A stretch of DNA of 64,000 nt. It comes from Hevea brasiliensis (lineage: Eukaryota > Streptophyta > Magnoliopsida > Malpighiales > Euphorbiaceae). The notes under the pieces were generated by a model. It was not told where the DNA came from, ran no database searches, and saw only the letters and a list, made by a program, of their open reading frames with translations. The DNA lies in the NCBI RefSeq assembly GCF_030052815.1, contig NW_026614723.1:62001-126000 (forward strand), given 5' to 3'. Of the stretch, positions 1 through 10,048 are shown in pieces (positions within the stretch are counted from its first letter, which is position 1; every line of letters begins with the position of its first letter). A program made the translations under genes and the position numbers.

Positions 1-4
1 ATCT

Positions 5-451
5 CTATTCTAGAGTGGATAGCTTCTCATTTTCTCTCGTTTTATTTTCTCCTCCCACTGCATGAGATACTCCCCCAGTTGGGAAATGAGGGGCGGGGTG
101 AATTAGAGGGATCAGGACTGAAGGGTATGGTTCGGCATTCGAGACAGCTGGATAATAGGAGAAAGGTGGTTCATTATTTAGTGGGGCCGGATTAACAGTG
201 ATTGTCGAATCCAGGATCGATGGCTGGAAGGTGAAAGAGGTTGAAACATGGTGAGAATCAACCGTTGTAGGAGGTGGGGGAGGTAGTGGTAAGTTAGGGT
301 CTGAAGCAGGCTTATTATGGGACATTTCCCTCATTAGTCTCATGAGCTCCGAGTTTGGTCTTTCAATTCGAAAACCTGTCCTTGTAGGTTCTGGACTTGT
401 TCCTGGTCTTCCATTAACCTTCTTGTCCGTGATCTTGTTAAGTACACTCAT
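5..451 (-). pseudogene. gag N-terminal region of T1 (partial)
   Basis: A frame of 148 codons from ATG at 451, closed by TAG at 5-7. It is rich in Pro and Ser, with a PPPPPP run near residue 56, and ends in an acidic/leucine segment (KLSTLE) that in Ogre/Tat gags leads into the conserved gag core. The terminal stop falls where related gags continue, so it is probably a nonsense change and the core would lie left of the window. The start is the first ATG after the spacer behind ORF1. The role, capsid-forming gag, is inferred from position and composition; no zinc knuckle is visible in this part. Confidence 0.5.
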
Positions 452-930
452 CTGGGTTGAACTGCGTGTCTGGTCAGGCTTGCTTTGTTTGAAGCAATGT
501 TGATTTTCTGTAGGGAGTAAAAAAAGGAAATTTTTTCAATGAATTTTGAATTAAAAATTAAAAGGGTCCTGGTGTGGACAAAGGATACGATGGCATCTGC
601 AGAAGAATAATTGCATCAGTTTTATCATGGCATCGTTTGATAGTCCGATGGTGAATGACTGGATTGAATGCGCATTTATGGTACTTGTCCATATGGCGCA
701 TCCAATTTTTCGCATAACCCTAGTGAGGGGGTTCCTACGGGAGTTATACTATTCATTCACAACTTGCTAAACAATGGCCCAAAAGTTATTCCATTAACTG
801 AATAATTCATACACAGCATTTTTTACATTGGCCTAGGCTCATGAAGGTTCTTTATAATGTAATGACACTTCCTGAGATATTCATATAGCCTTTTTTCTTG
901 TCTGGCAGGATTGAACACTTTCAGGGCATA
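452..930 (-). other. spacer between ORF1 and gag of T1
   Basis: No gene seen. The minus-strand frame of ORF1 continues here for roughly 90 codons with several stops, so part may be the decayed ORF1 tail. In Ogre elements splicing sites lie in this kind of region, but I could not single out a donor/acceptor pair. Confidence 0.4.
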
Positions 931-2724
931 CTAGGATTCAGGTAGGAGTTCTTGTTTCCCTTGTGCTATCATTCTCTCCGGCTGGTTAACATTCTCTTTC
1001 AGCTCTTGATAGAGAGCGGCTTGTCTTTCTTTTTTATTTCTTTCTTTAGCACATTCCTTCAGAATATCGTTGATAAGCAGTGCTTGTTCCTTCAGTTCAA
1101 GCTTCTTCTTTTTGCTTTCTTGTTTATACTCTTCCATGAGTATCTCCTGATATTTCATTTTCTCCTAAAGCTTGCTATTCTGTACTTCTGCTTCTTTTAT
1201 TACAGCTTGGAGAGAGCTTTTTTCCTTTTCCCACCGTGCCTCTTGCTCTTCGAAGCCCATCTTTTTAGTCATTGCCTCTTCCCTGAGCCTTCTCACTTTT
1301 CTTTTGAGGATCTGCTGTTGGTCCTCCAACTGTTTTATTTGTTCTTGCAGTTGCGAGTTTTCGGTGTTTGCCTTTTGTAGGGAATCGGCCAAATGATTAC
1401 TAGCTTCTTCTGAAAGGACGTTTTGGCGAGGGTTGCTGCCTTTGAGCTTGGTTGGATGTGTGGTTAAGTGTTCTTAATCCCTGTCAGCCCTCCATTTAAG
1501 ATAATCGCCCGTGGCACTCGGACCTTTAGGCGACCTTTCCATCATAGTGATGTTTTCCCAGGATCTGCGAGCTATTTTCAATCCTTCCTCCTCCTTGAGC
1601 TCATGGTAGAAATGACCTCGGTGGTATTCTTCAATGTTGATTCTGAACTGTGTTGAGCCAAACTGTCTCATTACTAATGCCGGAGTGTAGCTTGTGTATC
1701 CAGTCACTCCGATTAGGGATACTGATTGATTACCCCCCGTGCTGACCAAAATGGATTGACCTAACATCCATAATTTCCTCCAACAGTAGTCATAGCTATT
1801 GAAGCTCAAAATCCATTATTGCCACTGCGGCTCATCCTTTGGGCTGATTACTAATCTGGTCATCTTCTCGATGAGAGGCTGGTCAAGGTACCAAGTTAAT
1901 CCCTTTGTTTCTATAGGACACATGTGGCTGATGATCTAGAGGTGCAACAATTGAGAACAACATTTAATGGATCCCTTACCTTGTTGTCTGCACTAAGTAA
2001 GGGTTAAGAAAGTCTCGGTAAGAATTGTCGGTACTGGATTGACCTTCTGTTTTTCTACTACCCAGAACATTTCCACAACGCCACAGGTTATGATTCCGGA
2101 AGGTCCAGGGAACAAGATCAGGCCGTAGATTGCTAAAGCGAGCATCAATGAAGCTTGATCCCACTGTTCATCTTGGATGCATTGATCCAACCACTTTTTA
2201 AGATAAGTCCAATACCATCCATGCGTGTTCCCTTTGACAGTTTCCCTCGCCTTTGCTTCTTCCGAGGGAATCCCCATCATGTGTGCGAACCGTTTCCAGG
2301 TCTGCCTATGCTCGAGGTGTAGATAAATCCGATTCTGTGCCACATAAGGAATTTCTAGCAATGCCTGATATTCTTCCATAGTGGGAGCAGTATTGACATC
2401 GTTGAAAGAGAACACCCCATACTTAGGATTCCTAACTGACAGCATGGCCTTTAATGCCGGGACTTGGACTTTGACTCGTATCAAGGTTGCAATCCTCCCA
2501 TTTCTCTTCTCAAATCGTGCTTTGACTTGATCTGGAAATGACTTTCAACCATTAGCAAGACCCTCGAGACTATTCATTCTAATCTCAATTTTGCTCAGGT
2601 TCAATGGAGGTAATAAGCAAGTATCACGTTGTGGGGGCACTGAACTATGAGGCGGTTCGGGCCATGGTTTAGCATTCTGTTCTGATTTAAGAACTTCTCC
2701 TGCCGACTGACTCGAGGATGCCAT
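931..2724 (-). pseudogene. ORF1 of T1: DUF7745-like domain plus coiled coil
   Basis: From ATG at 2724 (MASSSQSAGE) one unshifted frame can be followed to 931. Residues ~60-270 match the plant DUF7745 type: LEIPYVAQNRIYLH, a W-rich stretch around 2230, PVPTILTETFL near 2000, and VTGYTSYTPALVMRQ near 1690. A charged coiled coil follows (1392-931; LQEQIKQLEDQQQILKRK). Such proteins are encoded upstream of gag in Ogre-like elements; their function is unknown. The frame is cut by stops at 2545 (a Trp position), 1993, ~1935 (a Trp position), 1474, ~1160 and 931, all of which can come from single C-to-T or G-to-A changes. No frameshift was noticed. Confidence 0.7.
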
Positions 2725-3587
2725 GTTAAAAATGATGCTTATCCTTTTACAGACCTTATTTTAGTGATGCCTGTAGGAAAGACTTGTTAGCAGGATAAAT
2801 TCAGGTAGTCTTGAATTATACTGTTGGCAGAGTGACACCTACACATTTATCAAAGTAGGAAAGTGTGCAAGTTTTCTTAACAGTACGATTCAAGATTACC
2901 CTAAAAAATAAGAAAAAAATAAACACAAGCAGTATAGGGTAAGAGTAAGTATGCCCCTTTTGTCCTAAAATAAGGAGAGTCCTAGTACGGGCTAGGTGCT
3001 ACCTAATTGGATAGTTCTATCTTATAAGGTAGCTTGCTACGGCTTCCAGCTATCGTGATAGTTTAGCTCAAGGTCTAATTTTCTAAAAGCCACAGGTTCC
3101 CAAATTGCCCCTACTGTAAACAGTAGAGCCCCATTCTATCCCCCATGATAATGTCAGGAAAGTTCCACGGGTATCACAATAAATAGAACGAGTTTCAATC
3201 TGAGCAGAAGCCTTCACGGATACTAACGGGGTAAAACCCACAGGTACCGCTACATGACCCCCTCCTACTTTCCTAAAAGGATAAGAAAGCCCGGGTATAG
3301 GGCTGAAGTGTGTGAGAACATTATGTGAGTGTTCAGTGTGTGAAGGGACACCTTTACCTCTTCCCAATATAGGGGGATTTTTTATTTTTCCTTTTTAGAC
3401 GGAGAATGCTGTAGGATATAAAACAAAAATAAACAAAGCGGTTAGCAGAAATAACAAACATCAATAGACTAAGGTTTTTGAATTTCGTAAATTGAACCTA
3501 TCTAAATATAATCCTAGTTTATTGGAACATAAAATTAAATCTGCTTTTGGACCTCTGGGCGGGGGTTGAAGGAAAATCAACAATGCT
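2725..3587 (-). other. 5' leader of T1
   Basis: Lies between the primer-binding site and ORF1. Without a recognisable gene; it holds only a 94-codon open frame (3367-3083) with no family likeness, which I take as chance. The leader would carry packaging signals, not identifiable by eye. Confidence 0.5.
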
Positions 3588-3605
3588 TCCCTAGTGGAGT
3601 CGCCA
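3588..3605 (-). promoter_or_regulatory. primer-binding site of T1 (tRNA-Arg type)
   Basis: On the minus strand reads TGGCGACTCCACTAGGGA, 3 nt downstream of the LTR end. TGGCGACTC begins the tRNA-Arg-primed sites typical of Ogre/Tat elements. The same 18 bases recur at 12360-12377, also 3 nt from an LTR. Confidence 0.8.
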
Positions 3606-3777
3606 AGCTGTCGCAAGGTGTTTTGCGGTCGCTTGAACGAACCCTCACTGAAGTGGGAAAGAGTGAGGAGTCGCCACCTTAATTTTGAGGGAAATTAAAG
3701 AAAACCATTTGTGAAAATAAATTAAAATGAAACCACTTCAAAAACAGAGATTCTAGGTTCGGGGTCCGTAAACGGCT

Positions 3778-3798
3778 GGGGAAGGTGTTAGGCACCCC
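3778..3798 (-). other. conserved U5/R block shared with T2
   Basis: Plus strand contains GGGAAGGTGTTAGGCACCCC, identical to the block at 12759-12779 in the LTR of T2. GGTG/CACC can pair around TTAGG. Both copies lie a few hundred bases inside the LTR edge next to the primer site, so the block is probably in transcribed R/U5. Confidence 0.65.
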
Positions 3799-4031
3799 AC
3801 CTCGTCCCTCAATGAGGGTAAGCAGATTTAATTTTAAGCTCTCTATAAATTAAAATTAATAGTTAGGAGGTTCGAAAGGAGATGTTAATCCTCTTGGTAA
3901 AAGGGAATATTTGATTTTTCACCAATTCGGGTTACCCAGACACATAAATAAATGAGACGACCCTTAGTGAGTTATCATTGTATGACGCTTTGTTTAAGTG
4001 GTTATTTTGCATATTTGTTAGAATTCGATTT

Positions 4032-4535
4032 GAGAATCAGATAAGAACTCTCCTCCGATCTCTTTTTAGATTAAAATTACGATTGGAGATCGGATAAGAA
4101 CTCTCCTCCGATCTCTTTTAAATATTTATGAGAATTTTTAGTGAGAATCGGATAAGAACTCTCCTCCGATCTCTTTTAAATATCAATTAAAATTTTTGGT
4201 TGAGAATCGGATAAGAACTCTCCTCCGATCTCTTTTGAATATTTATTTATTAAAATTTTTGGTTGAGAATCGGATAAGAACTCTCTTCTGATCTCTTTTG
4301 AATATTTATTTATTAAAATTTTTGGTTGAGAATCGGATAAGAACTCTCCTCCGATCTCCTTTAAATATTTATTAAAATTTTTAGCTTGAGAATCGGATAA
4401 CAACTCTCCTCCGATCTCTTTTAAATATTTATTAAATTTTTAGCTTGAGAATCGGATAAGAACTCTCCTCCGATCTCTTTTAAATATTTGTTAAAATTTT
4501 TGGCTTGAGAATCGGATAAGAACTTTTTCGACCTC
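4032..4535. repeat. nine-copy ~60-bp hairpin array in the T1 LTR
   Basis: Nine units begin near 4034, 4087, 4144, 4203, 4266, 4328, 4388, 4447 and 4507 (spacing 53-63 bp). Each has GAATCGGATAAGAACTCTCC followed by TCCGATCTC, so ATCGGA can pair with TCCGAT around a ~14-nt loop, and an AT-rich spacer near TTTAAATATTTATTAAAATTT. The fifth unit has TTCTGATC and the ninth is truncated. Confidence 0.9.
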
Positions 4536-6023
4536 TTGAAATCTGATTACATCTACACATCAAAAGAACCTAAGACTAAGGGTTCTGGCATTCAAAGATG
4601 CCGAGGATCTGAATAAGGCTTCTTTTAACTCATTGGTATCGCGTGACTAGACAGGGGATACCAGACTGAATTTTACCGACCTCCTATGTGGTCGCCTTAC
4701 CAGTACCTTTTGACAGGCGATACCCGATCTGTTCTATTTGCTTATATGAGATTTGGTTTTATTCCGCCTTATGACGTCTTACCCAATCGTCTTCTGTGTT
4801 AGTCTAGTGATTCAAATTTACTATTTTCCTGACTTATTATTCAGACCTTTTATTATTTTAAAGAAACTCTTAAGATACAGTTACCTACATTTTATCCAAC
4901 TACTTATATGCTACTCGGGACTAGAACACTTGCATTTAGAAGTAACACAGATTAACAAAAAGAATGGACTGATTAACAAAGAAGTAAACTCGAGAATAAC
5001 CTTCTTCGCGTTTTTTTTTTTTAACGCAATATAAACTTGGTGAAAACTACAAACATAAAAAAAAAAAAAAAAACAAAGGAAATACGTAAAATAAAAATGA
5101 GCACTTGATAAAGCAGCGATATGAGCACTCACCTGTAGGGAGCCGAATCTATTGAACCAACTACGGAATCACAAAACGTAATAGGACTGCGGGCTGATAG
5201 CCTGAGGGCTAAGGTTCGCCTTGAAATGAAGGATACTTCGCTAAAATGCAGTCAGCTCAAAATAATAACCGAGTTTGAATGAAGTTGAGCTTGGACAATG
5301 GGAGTGGAAATAAAGATAACAAAGAACTAATAGTGAGAGTGTCACAGAGTAATGAACGAACTGAAAATGGAGAGTTTCAGTATTCAAAAATCCCTGCGTG
5401 AGAATATACTTCAGAACACTGGTTTCTAAACCTTTTCTTATGAAAGCTTAAAAATAGCAGAGTAACGAACTAAATTAAACTTCAGAGTTCTCCCGCTATA
5501 GTCACTACCTTTTTTCTTCGTCCTCTTTGAACAGTTTTCATGCAGGTATTCATAGGAACCAGGTGCTCCCCATGAAGGGCCAGGATTTATTTTGAGGGAG
5601 ATGGAGGGTTTAGATTTTGAAGGACATAATCTGACACTTGGGAATTAAAGAGAGTCAGAATGAACGGCTGGGATCCTTTTCAAAAAATTTTGTCCTTTTT
5701 CTCTTCTAATCTGACAGCCCAAATTTTCTTATTCGGGGCGATCCGAGAGCTGGGAACAAAAGGCGCCGGTCTTGTCGTCTTCTTCTTTGATCCAAGGGCC
5801 CCGGGTTCATCCTTACAAGTAAGATCAATGGTGGAGATTGGGATGCATAGAGCTGTCATGACATACTCTGGCGCCTGTCAATAATGTGGGCGATTCTGAG
5901 GCGTGCGGTGGGGATTTCGTCTGCAATGCTTTAACTACCTCGGCTCTGATTATGACGACATTTAGCAGCAGCTGCCTTATTCTCTTTGTTTTCTGACCTC
6001 TCTTCCCTTCCGATCTTTCTAAC
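4536..6023. other. T1 LTR interior without a gene
   Basis: Contains poly-T and poly-A runs near 5013 and 5058 and AT-rich low-complexity DNA. Short open frames here look like chance. CCGATCT appears again near 4714 and 6007. Confidence 0.5.
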
Positions 6024-6686
6024 ATGATCCTTTTCCGATCTATCATGCTGGACTCCCCTCTTCCGACCTCTCCTACTCCGGTCTTCCCCTTTATCCGGTT
6101 AAAGCATTCATTCCTTCGATTCCTGAGGCATCAGCTTCGTTTTCTGCTTGCAATAAATGCTCAGACTTTCCCTATATATATACCTTCAATGGGAAACCCC
6201 TCTGCATTTGGTTTTCTCCTTTTCCTTCTCACATTTCCTGTTCTAACCGCTCCGGCAATAATCCCGACCATGATAGTTGCTTTTGATCTTTTTCTGATTG
6301 TCCTTTTGATTCCTCGACTAAAAATTTACGATCCCGGTGATCGGAGAATTATGATAACTCCATTTGATGACAGTGAGAGAACCGAACTAATTTGCCGACC
6401 TGGATCGAGGACCTTGATCGTGTCGATCTTGAATCGTTCAACCGATATAGTCGACGAACTGATTTCGGGCGAGAAGACTGCTAATATTCCCCTTAACATC
6501 GGTGACTACCCCTTGAAGTTCATTTTGCTCCTCACCACATTGGGCGTCTCGACTACAGCTCGGTTCTGGTCGATGACAGTGGAGATGACTCTCCATTCTC
6601 ATGAGAGTCATAATCACCCCATCTGGGCTGTACGTCTATCCGCTGTCTATGGCCGGACAAATCTTTTGATTCAGCCACGAGACTAG
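6024..6686 (+). CDS. open 220-codon frame of unknown function in the T1 LTR
   Basis: Uninterrupted from ATG at 6024 to TAG at 6686, although neighbouring T1 genes are full of stops. In-frame ATGs also occur near 6190 and 6271. From the latter, about 139 residues remain, starting with a hydrophobic stretch (MIVAFDLFLIVLLIP) that could be a signal anchor, followed by a soluble part with ITPFDDSERTELICRPG and a second hydrophobic patch (FILLLTTLGV). A TATATATATA lies at 6173-6182, preceded by AAATGCTCAGACT, which also precedes the TATA box at 7129. I recognise no family. It may be a real extra gene or a chance frame. Confidence 0.3.
   Translation: MILFRSIMLDSPLPTSPTPVFPFIRLKHSFLRFLRHQLRFLLAINAQTFPIYIPSMGNPSAFGFLLFLLTFPVLTAPAIIPTMIVAFDLFLIVLLIPRLKIYDPGDRRIMITPFDDSERTELICRPGSRTLIVSILNRSTDIVDELISGEKTANIPLNIGDYPLKFILLLTTLGVSTTARFWSMTVEMTLHSHESHNHPIWAVRLSAVYGRTNLLIQPRD
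6173..6182 (+). promoter_or_regulatory. TATA-like run upstream of the unknown frame
   Basis: CCTATATATATACC, 6 nt downstream of TAAATGCTCAGACT (6154-6167). The run is self-complementary, so it could also serve the minus-strand LTR promoter. Confidence 0.4.
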
Positions 6687-6722
6687 GCTTTGACATAAGC
6701 CTTTATTAGATAGGATGTTCCA

Positions 6723-6862
6723 CCGATCTCTAAAGATCGCCCCTATGATGTAATCAAACCTTTAATGTAATCCGATCTCTAGATATCGCCCAAATGATGT
6801 AATCTGACTTTTAATGTAATCCGATCTCTAGAAATCGCCCAAATGATGTAATCTGACCTTTT
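6723..6862. repeat. three-copy 49-bp tandem repeat
   Basis: ATGATGTAATC starts at 6745, 6794 and 6843. Each unit carries CCGATCTCTA followed by ATCGCCC and TTTAATGTAATC. Confidence 0.85.
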
Positions 6863-7128
6863 CGGAAATAAAATTTTATTTTGACAACTATCATTACATT
6901 GACTATTTTTCGATCTCTGATGTGTTTATCCGATCCGGTTCCTAACTGAACGACCCTTAACCGATCCGCGATTCAAAATATCCATCTCGATTCACCGATC
7001 TCTAGCTAGCCGATCTCTCCTTATTATGGAATCTCTGAAATATTCGTGAGGCATGTCAGAAAAAGCTGGCGAATCTCGCTAACCGATGCGCCACTTGGGA
7101 CACCGTGAGCATTAAATGCTCAGACTAG

Positions 7129-7137
7129 TATAAATAG
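7129..7137 (+). promoter_or_regulatory. TATA box of the antisense LTR gene
   Basis: TATAAATAG followed by GGG, 154 bp before the chosen ATG at 7291. It is preceded by TAAATGCTCAGACT (7113-7126), matching the sequence before the TATA-like run at 6173. It points away from the element's own transcription. Confidence 0.65.
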
Positions 7138-7290
7138 GGGATGAGTCCGCCAATTGTTCCCTCATGTCATTTTCAGCCTTTCACGAGCGATTCCAAAATC
7201 CTCTCGTTTTTTCAAGTTCTTCCGACACCGATCACACTCCGGTAAGGGTTTTGATCTTTCTCTTTGTTTAAATTTCCTCTTTTCTTTGAA

Positions 7291-9121
7291 AATGAGCGGC
7301 GCCGAGGCTCAGAGAGTGGCAAGCCCCCCTTCCGTTCTGGTCTCGTGGTCGTCAAATGAGGTAGAGGTAGTTGGAACATGCAGGCGATCTGAACCCCCTA
7401 GGACCTGCATTCCAGCCCGCGGTCAAGCAGCATCCTCGAGGAAAACCCATTCTTCAGGGAGAGAAAACCTTCCCATGGATGAGCTGCGTTCAATACTTCA
7501 AGAGACCGACCTGCAGTCGTTCAGCCAAGAGTATAACATTCGGCCTTATTCATACAAGCTGATTAAGTGTCACGACGATCTTCGTGCCGATCACTTCTTC
7601 GAAGAGAATGATATGATCATGGTATACGAAGAGCAGTTAAAAGCCGGGCTGCGGTTCTCTCTTGACGACTTCTTCAAGGAAGTTCTAAAATTTCACCAAG
7701 TGTGCATAGCCCAAGTTCACCCGAACTCATGGCTGATCCTAGTAGCTTTCAGAGGCCTTTGCTGAGCCAAAGGACTCCGTCCTACAGCTAAGGTGTTCGC
7801 TGAACTACATAGGCTAACTCGCCGAAAGGATGATGAGTACTGGTTCTTTCAGGCGAAGCCATATTGCGGGCTCTTTACCGATTTGCCCTCATCCCTGAAG
7901 AATTGGAAGAATCACTTCTTTATTCTAAGGAGCAAAATTCCGAACGGCTTTGAGGGTTTCCCACGCAGCTGGCTACACCAGGGTCCCTTACTTCCGAAGC
8001 GGATCACCCTGAATAGGGAAGAAGGCCTAATGAACTGAAAGATCAGGTGACCCATCAGAAGTACTCTTGTTTAGATGCAGTTACGGCCGAACTGCATCAT
8101 TGGACAATGCAGCTGGTCACTGGGGAAGAACGCGGGCTCTAGCTCTCTGACCTCGGCTTTGGTATTTCCTATATCTCTGATCTTTGGGCCTTAGCGATCT
8201 CACTGACCTTTTCTTTGTGCAGGTATGGCAAGCGGTGAGGCTTCTAAAGAGAGCCAGAAGCGGAAAAGAGAGGTCTCCCAGAAAGTACAGGAGATGAAGC
8301 GGGCCGAGCTGCTTCAGACGCCCAGGCATGATCCTGGGGAAATGCAAGGAGGCTCGTCTCAACCCTTGAGACAGTCGAACCCCGACGTAAAAGTGGTTCG
8401 GTCTCCTCCTCGTCAAGAAGAGCCGCTACCACCCCCTCCAGTTGCTTCGAGTGCGGAAGGGGGTCCTTCCCAACCACCTGTGAGGACCCTTTCCCACGGC
8501 GCTCAGATCCTAATCCACTCACTGGAGAAGAATTGCACGGTTCGAGAGAACCCGGGTTTTTCTAAGGTCTTGGGTCCTCCATCTGCCTTCGGGAGGATCG
8601 GGATAGGCTATCCCCGAACAGCCTCAATAACATCTTGACCCAAACTATGAGCCTAAACGTGGAGAGCTTTGTGAACCAATACATTGTCCGAGAAAAGGCT
8701 CACCGCTTGAGGCAAGAGGTCGAAAAGGTGGGTCAGGAAGCCGCTTCCCTCCAGTCTCAACTTTCATCCGCCCAAAACTACATATCTGAAATTGAGGGGC
8801 GGATGAAATTCTACGAGGATAAGCTGGCCGAACAAGCCCATGTTCTTGAAGAGGTTCGGGCGCTTCGAGCCGCTAATGTCGCTCGCCTCACTGAGGAGCT
8901 TAAAGCAAAAGAAGAAGAGCGTGTGACGAGGAGGTGCTTATGTGAACGCCCATGGGGATCTCTTAGCCGAGCTCAGGAAGCGATATCCCGAGGAGGACTT
9001 CTCTTGGATGGTAGATCTGGCTCCCCAGGACGATGGTGAGGATAGTGAGGAGGAGGCTGAGGGTGAGAGAGGAAGCGAACAAAATGTAGATCAGGCTGGG
9101 GGTGATCCTCCAGCCGAATGA
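7291..9121 (+). pseudogene. antisense extra ORF of T1, Transposase_28 (PF04195) type
   Basis: Starts at ATGAGCGGCGCC (7291). Residues ~65-250 match the plant 'putative gypsy type transposon' domain: NIRPYSYKLIKCHDDLRADH, EEQLKAGLRFSLDDFFKEVL, HQVCIAQVHPNSW, then DEYWFFQAKPYCGLFTDLP. An intron acceptor (TTTTCTTTGTGCAG) precedes 8223; exon 2 has a basic/Pro-rich part, a coiled coil (8660-8930) and an acidic tail ending in TGA at 9119-9121. Lesions: TGA at 7763-7765 in frame, a frameshift near 8033, and further shifts near 8635 and 8935. Antisense ORFs of this type are known from Tat-branch elements, usually between pol and the 3' LTR; here it lies inside the LTR. Function unknown. Confidence 0.75.
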
Positions 9122-9279
9122 CTTGTATAAACTTGAAATGAAATGAAAGCTCCCTTTTTGTTCAATGTTTGGATGTGATCAGAAAGTCTCTAAGTTACAT
9201 AAGCACTTGATTGTCTGAGCATATTAGAACAACAACTAAAAGTGATTATTAGTCTAAGTGTAAGAGGTCAGAAAACACT

Positions 9280-9670
9280 ATAAGCTTGAGATCGGCTGGG
9301 AACCAACGCTAAACGGGACTTAATTAAAATTGAAAATTTGACTTGAACACTTAAGATCGGAATCATCATTAAACCGGATCGGAACCTTAACTTTATTATT
9401 CCCAAACTTTTAAAAGAGAGATCGGCAATAAGACTGGTGACATAAAGGTCTAGTGTTGGTTCAATTTTGTTTGACAAGAGAGATCGAAAATGTAACTGAC
9501 TAGTCAGGAGACTTGGCAATTGGTTTGAGAGATCAGTGAGGCTTTAAATGATATGGGGACTTAGTATTGATTCGATTCCTTTTGAGGAGAGATCGGAAAT
9601 GTGATTGACTGATTAGGAGACTTGATTCAGGGGATCGGTTTCAAAGTTTATTGATTTCGGGGATCGGCCA
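9280..9670. other. GATCGG motif field at the outer end of the T1 LTR
   Basis: GAGATCGG or close variants occur near 9288, 9353, 9377, 9418, 9480, 9527, 9593, 9631 and 9659. In the other half of the LTR (4030-7020) the same word is mostly written as CCGATCTC, so the motif faces the antisense gene from both sides. Confidence 0.75.
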
Positions 9671-10048
9671 AAATATGGTGTCGACAAAGGTTATTTACCA
9701 AATTTTATTATTGCTTTGAATAGAATCCATGATGGTTTTACAAGTCCTATGCAAATGAAATTAGTAAACTTGTATTGTAGTATTCTTAGCTCTTTATAGA
9801 TTATTCTTTAAAATAGTTGTTATGTTACCTCTAGATTGAGCATATACTATACATGTGTTCTAAGTGCCTCAATGACATAATTATACTCATGTTCAATTTC
9901 AAATCAAGTTGATTATGCACATTTGCTTAACTACCATATAACCACCTTAATGGTGTCACTTTTTGTGCTCAAATCCATGGTGGTAAGCCTTTGGATAATG
10001 CCATAATTTTTGTGTGTTTTTCCTTCTAGAGTGCATTTTGATGATGCC

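Larger units (their letters stand above)
1..9686 (-). mobile_element. Ogre/Tat-type Ty3 LTR retrotransposon T1, 5' part
   Basis: Reading leftward on the minus strand: a long LTR (9686 to 3609), a primer-binding site 3 nt inside it, a ~0.9 kb leader, a decayed ORF1 with a DUF7745-like domain and coiled coil, then the beginning of gag, which runs off the left edge. ORF1 upstream of gag, a tRNA-Arg-type primer site, very long LTRs and an extra antisense gene are known marks of the Ogre/Tat branch of Ty3 elements. The LTR ends are TGTCG...CGACA. Pol and the 3' LTR would lie left of the window. The lineage call is firm; the exact subfamily is not. Confidence 0.8.
3609..9686 (-). repeat. 5' LTR of T1, ~6.1 kb
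   Basis: Plus strand starts TGTCGCAAGG at 3609 and ends GGTGTCGACA at 9686, giving TGTCG inverted ends. The left end abuts the primer site; the right end abuts Sirevirus sequence. The length (6078 bp) is at the upper end for plant LTRs but in range for Ogre-like ones. The LTR holds a hairpin array, a 49-bp triple repeat, GATCGG motifs throughout, and an antisense gene. Only this LTR is in the window, so its ends cannot be checked against a partner. Confidence 0.65.

Noticed and set aside
952..1396. Plus-strand open frames of 142 and 74 codons
   Set aside because: They lie opposite the Lys/Glu-rich coiled coil of ORF1; the Phe/Leu-rich translation is the usual shadow of such a stretch.
3083..3367. 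94-codon frame in the T1 leader
   Set aside because: No domain, no conservation visible, short for the region; chance is sufficient.
4176..4403. Minus-strand frame with repeated LSDSQPKILI
   Set aside because: A translation of the hairpin array whose unit length happens to be close to a multiple of three; no start context and no family.
4032..4535. CRISPR-like regular repeat
   Set aside because: Spacers are themselves repeats (AT-rich and alike), unit spacing drifts, and the setting is a plant LTR.
8117..8522. Minus-strand frames opposite the antisense gene
   Set aside because: Shadows of the plus-strand Transposase_28 gene, whose protein is recognisable.
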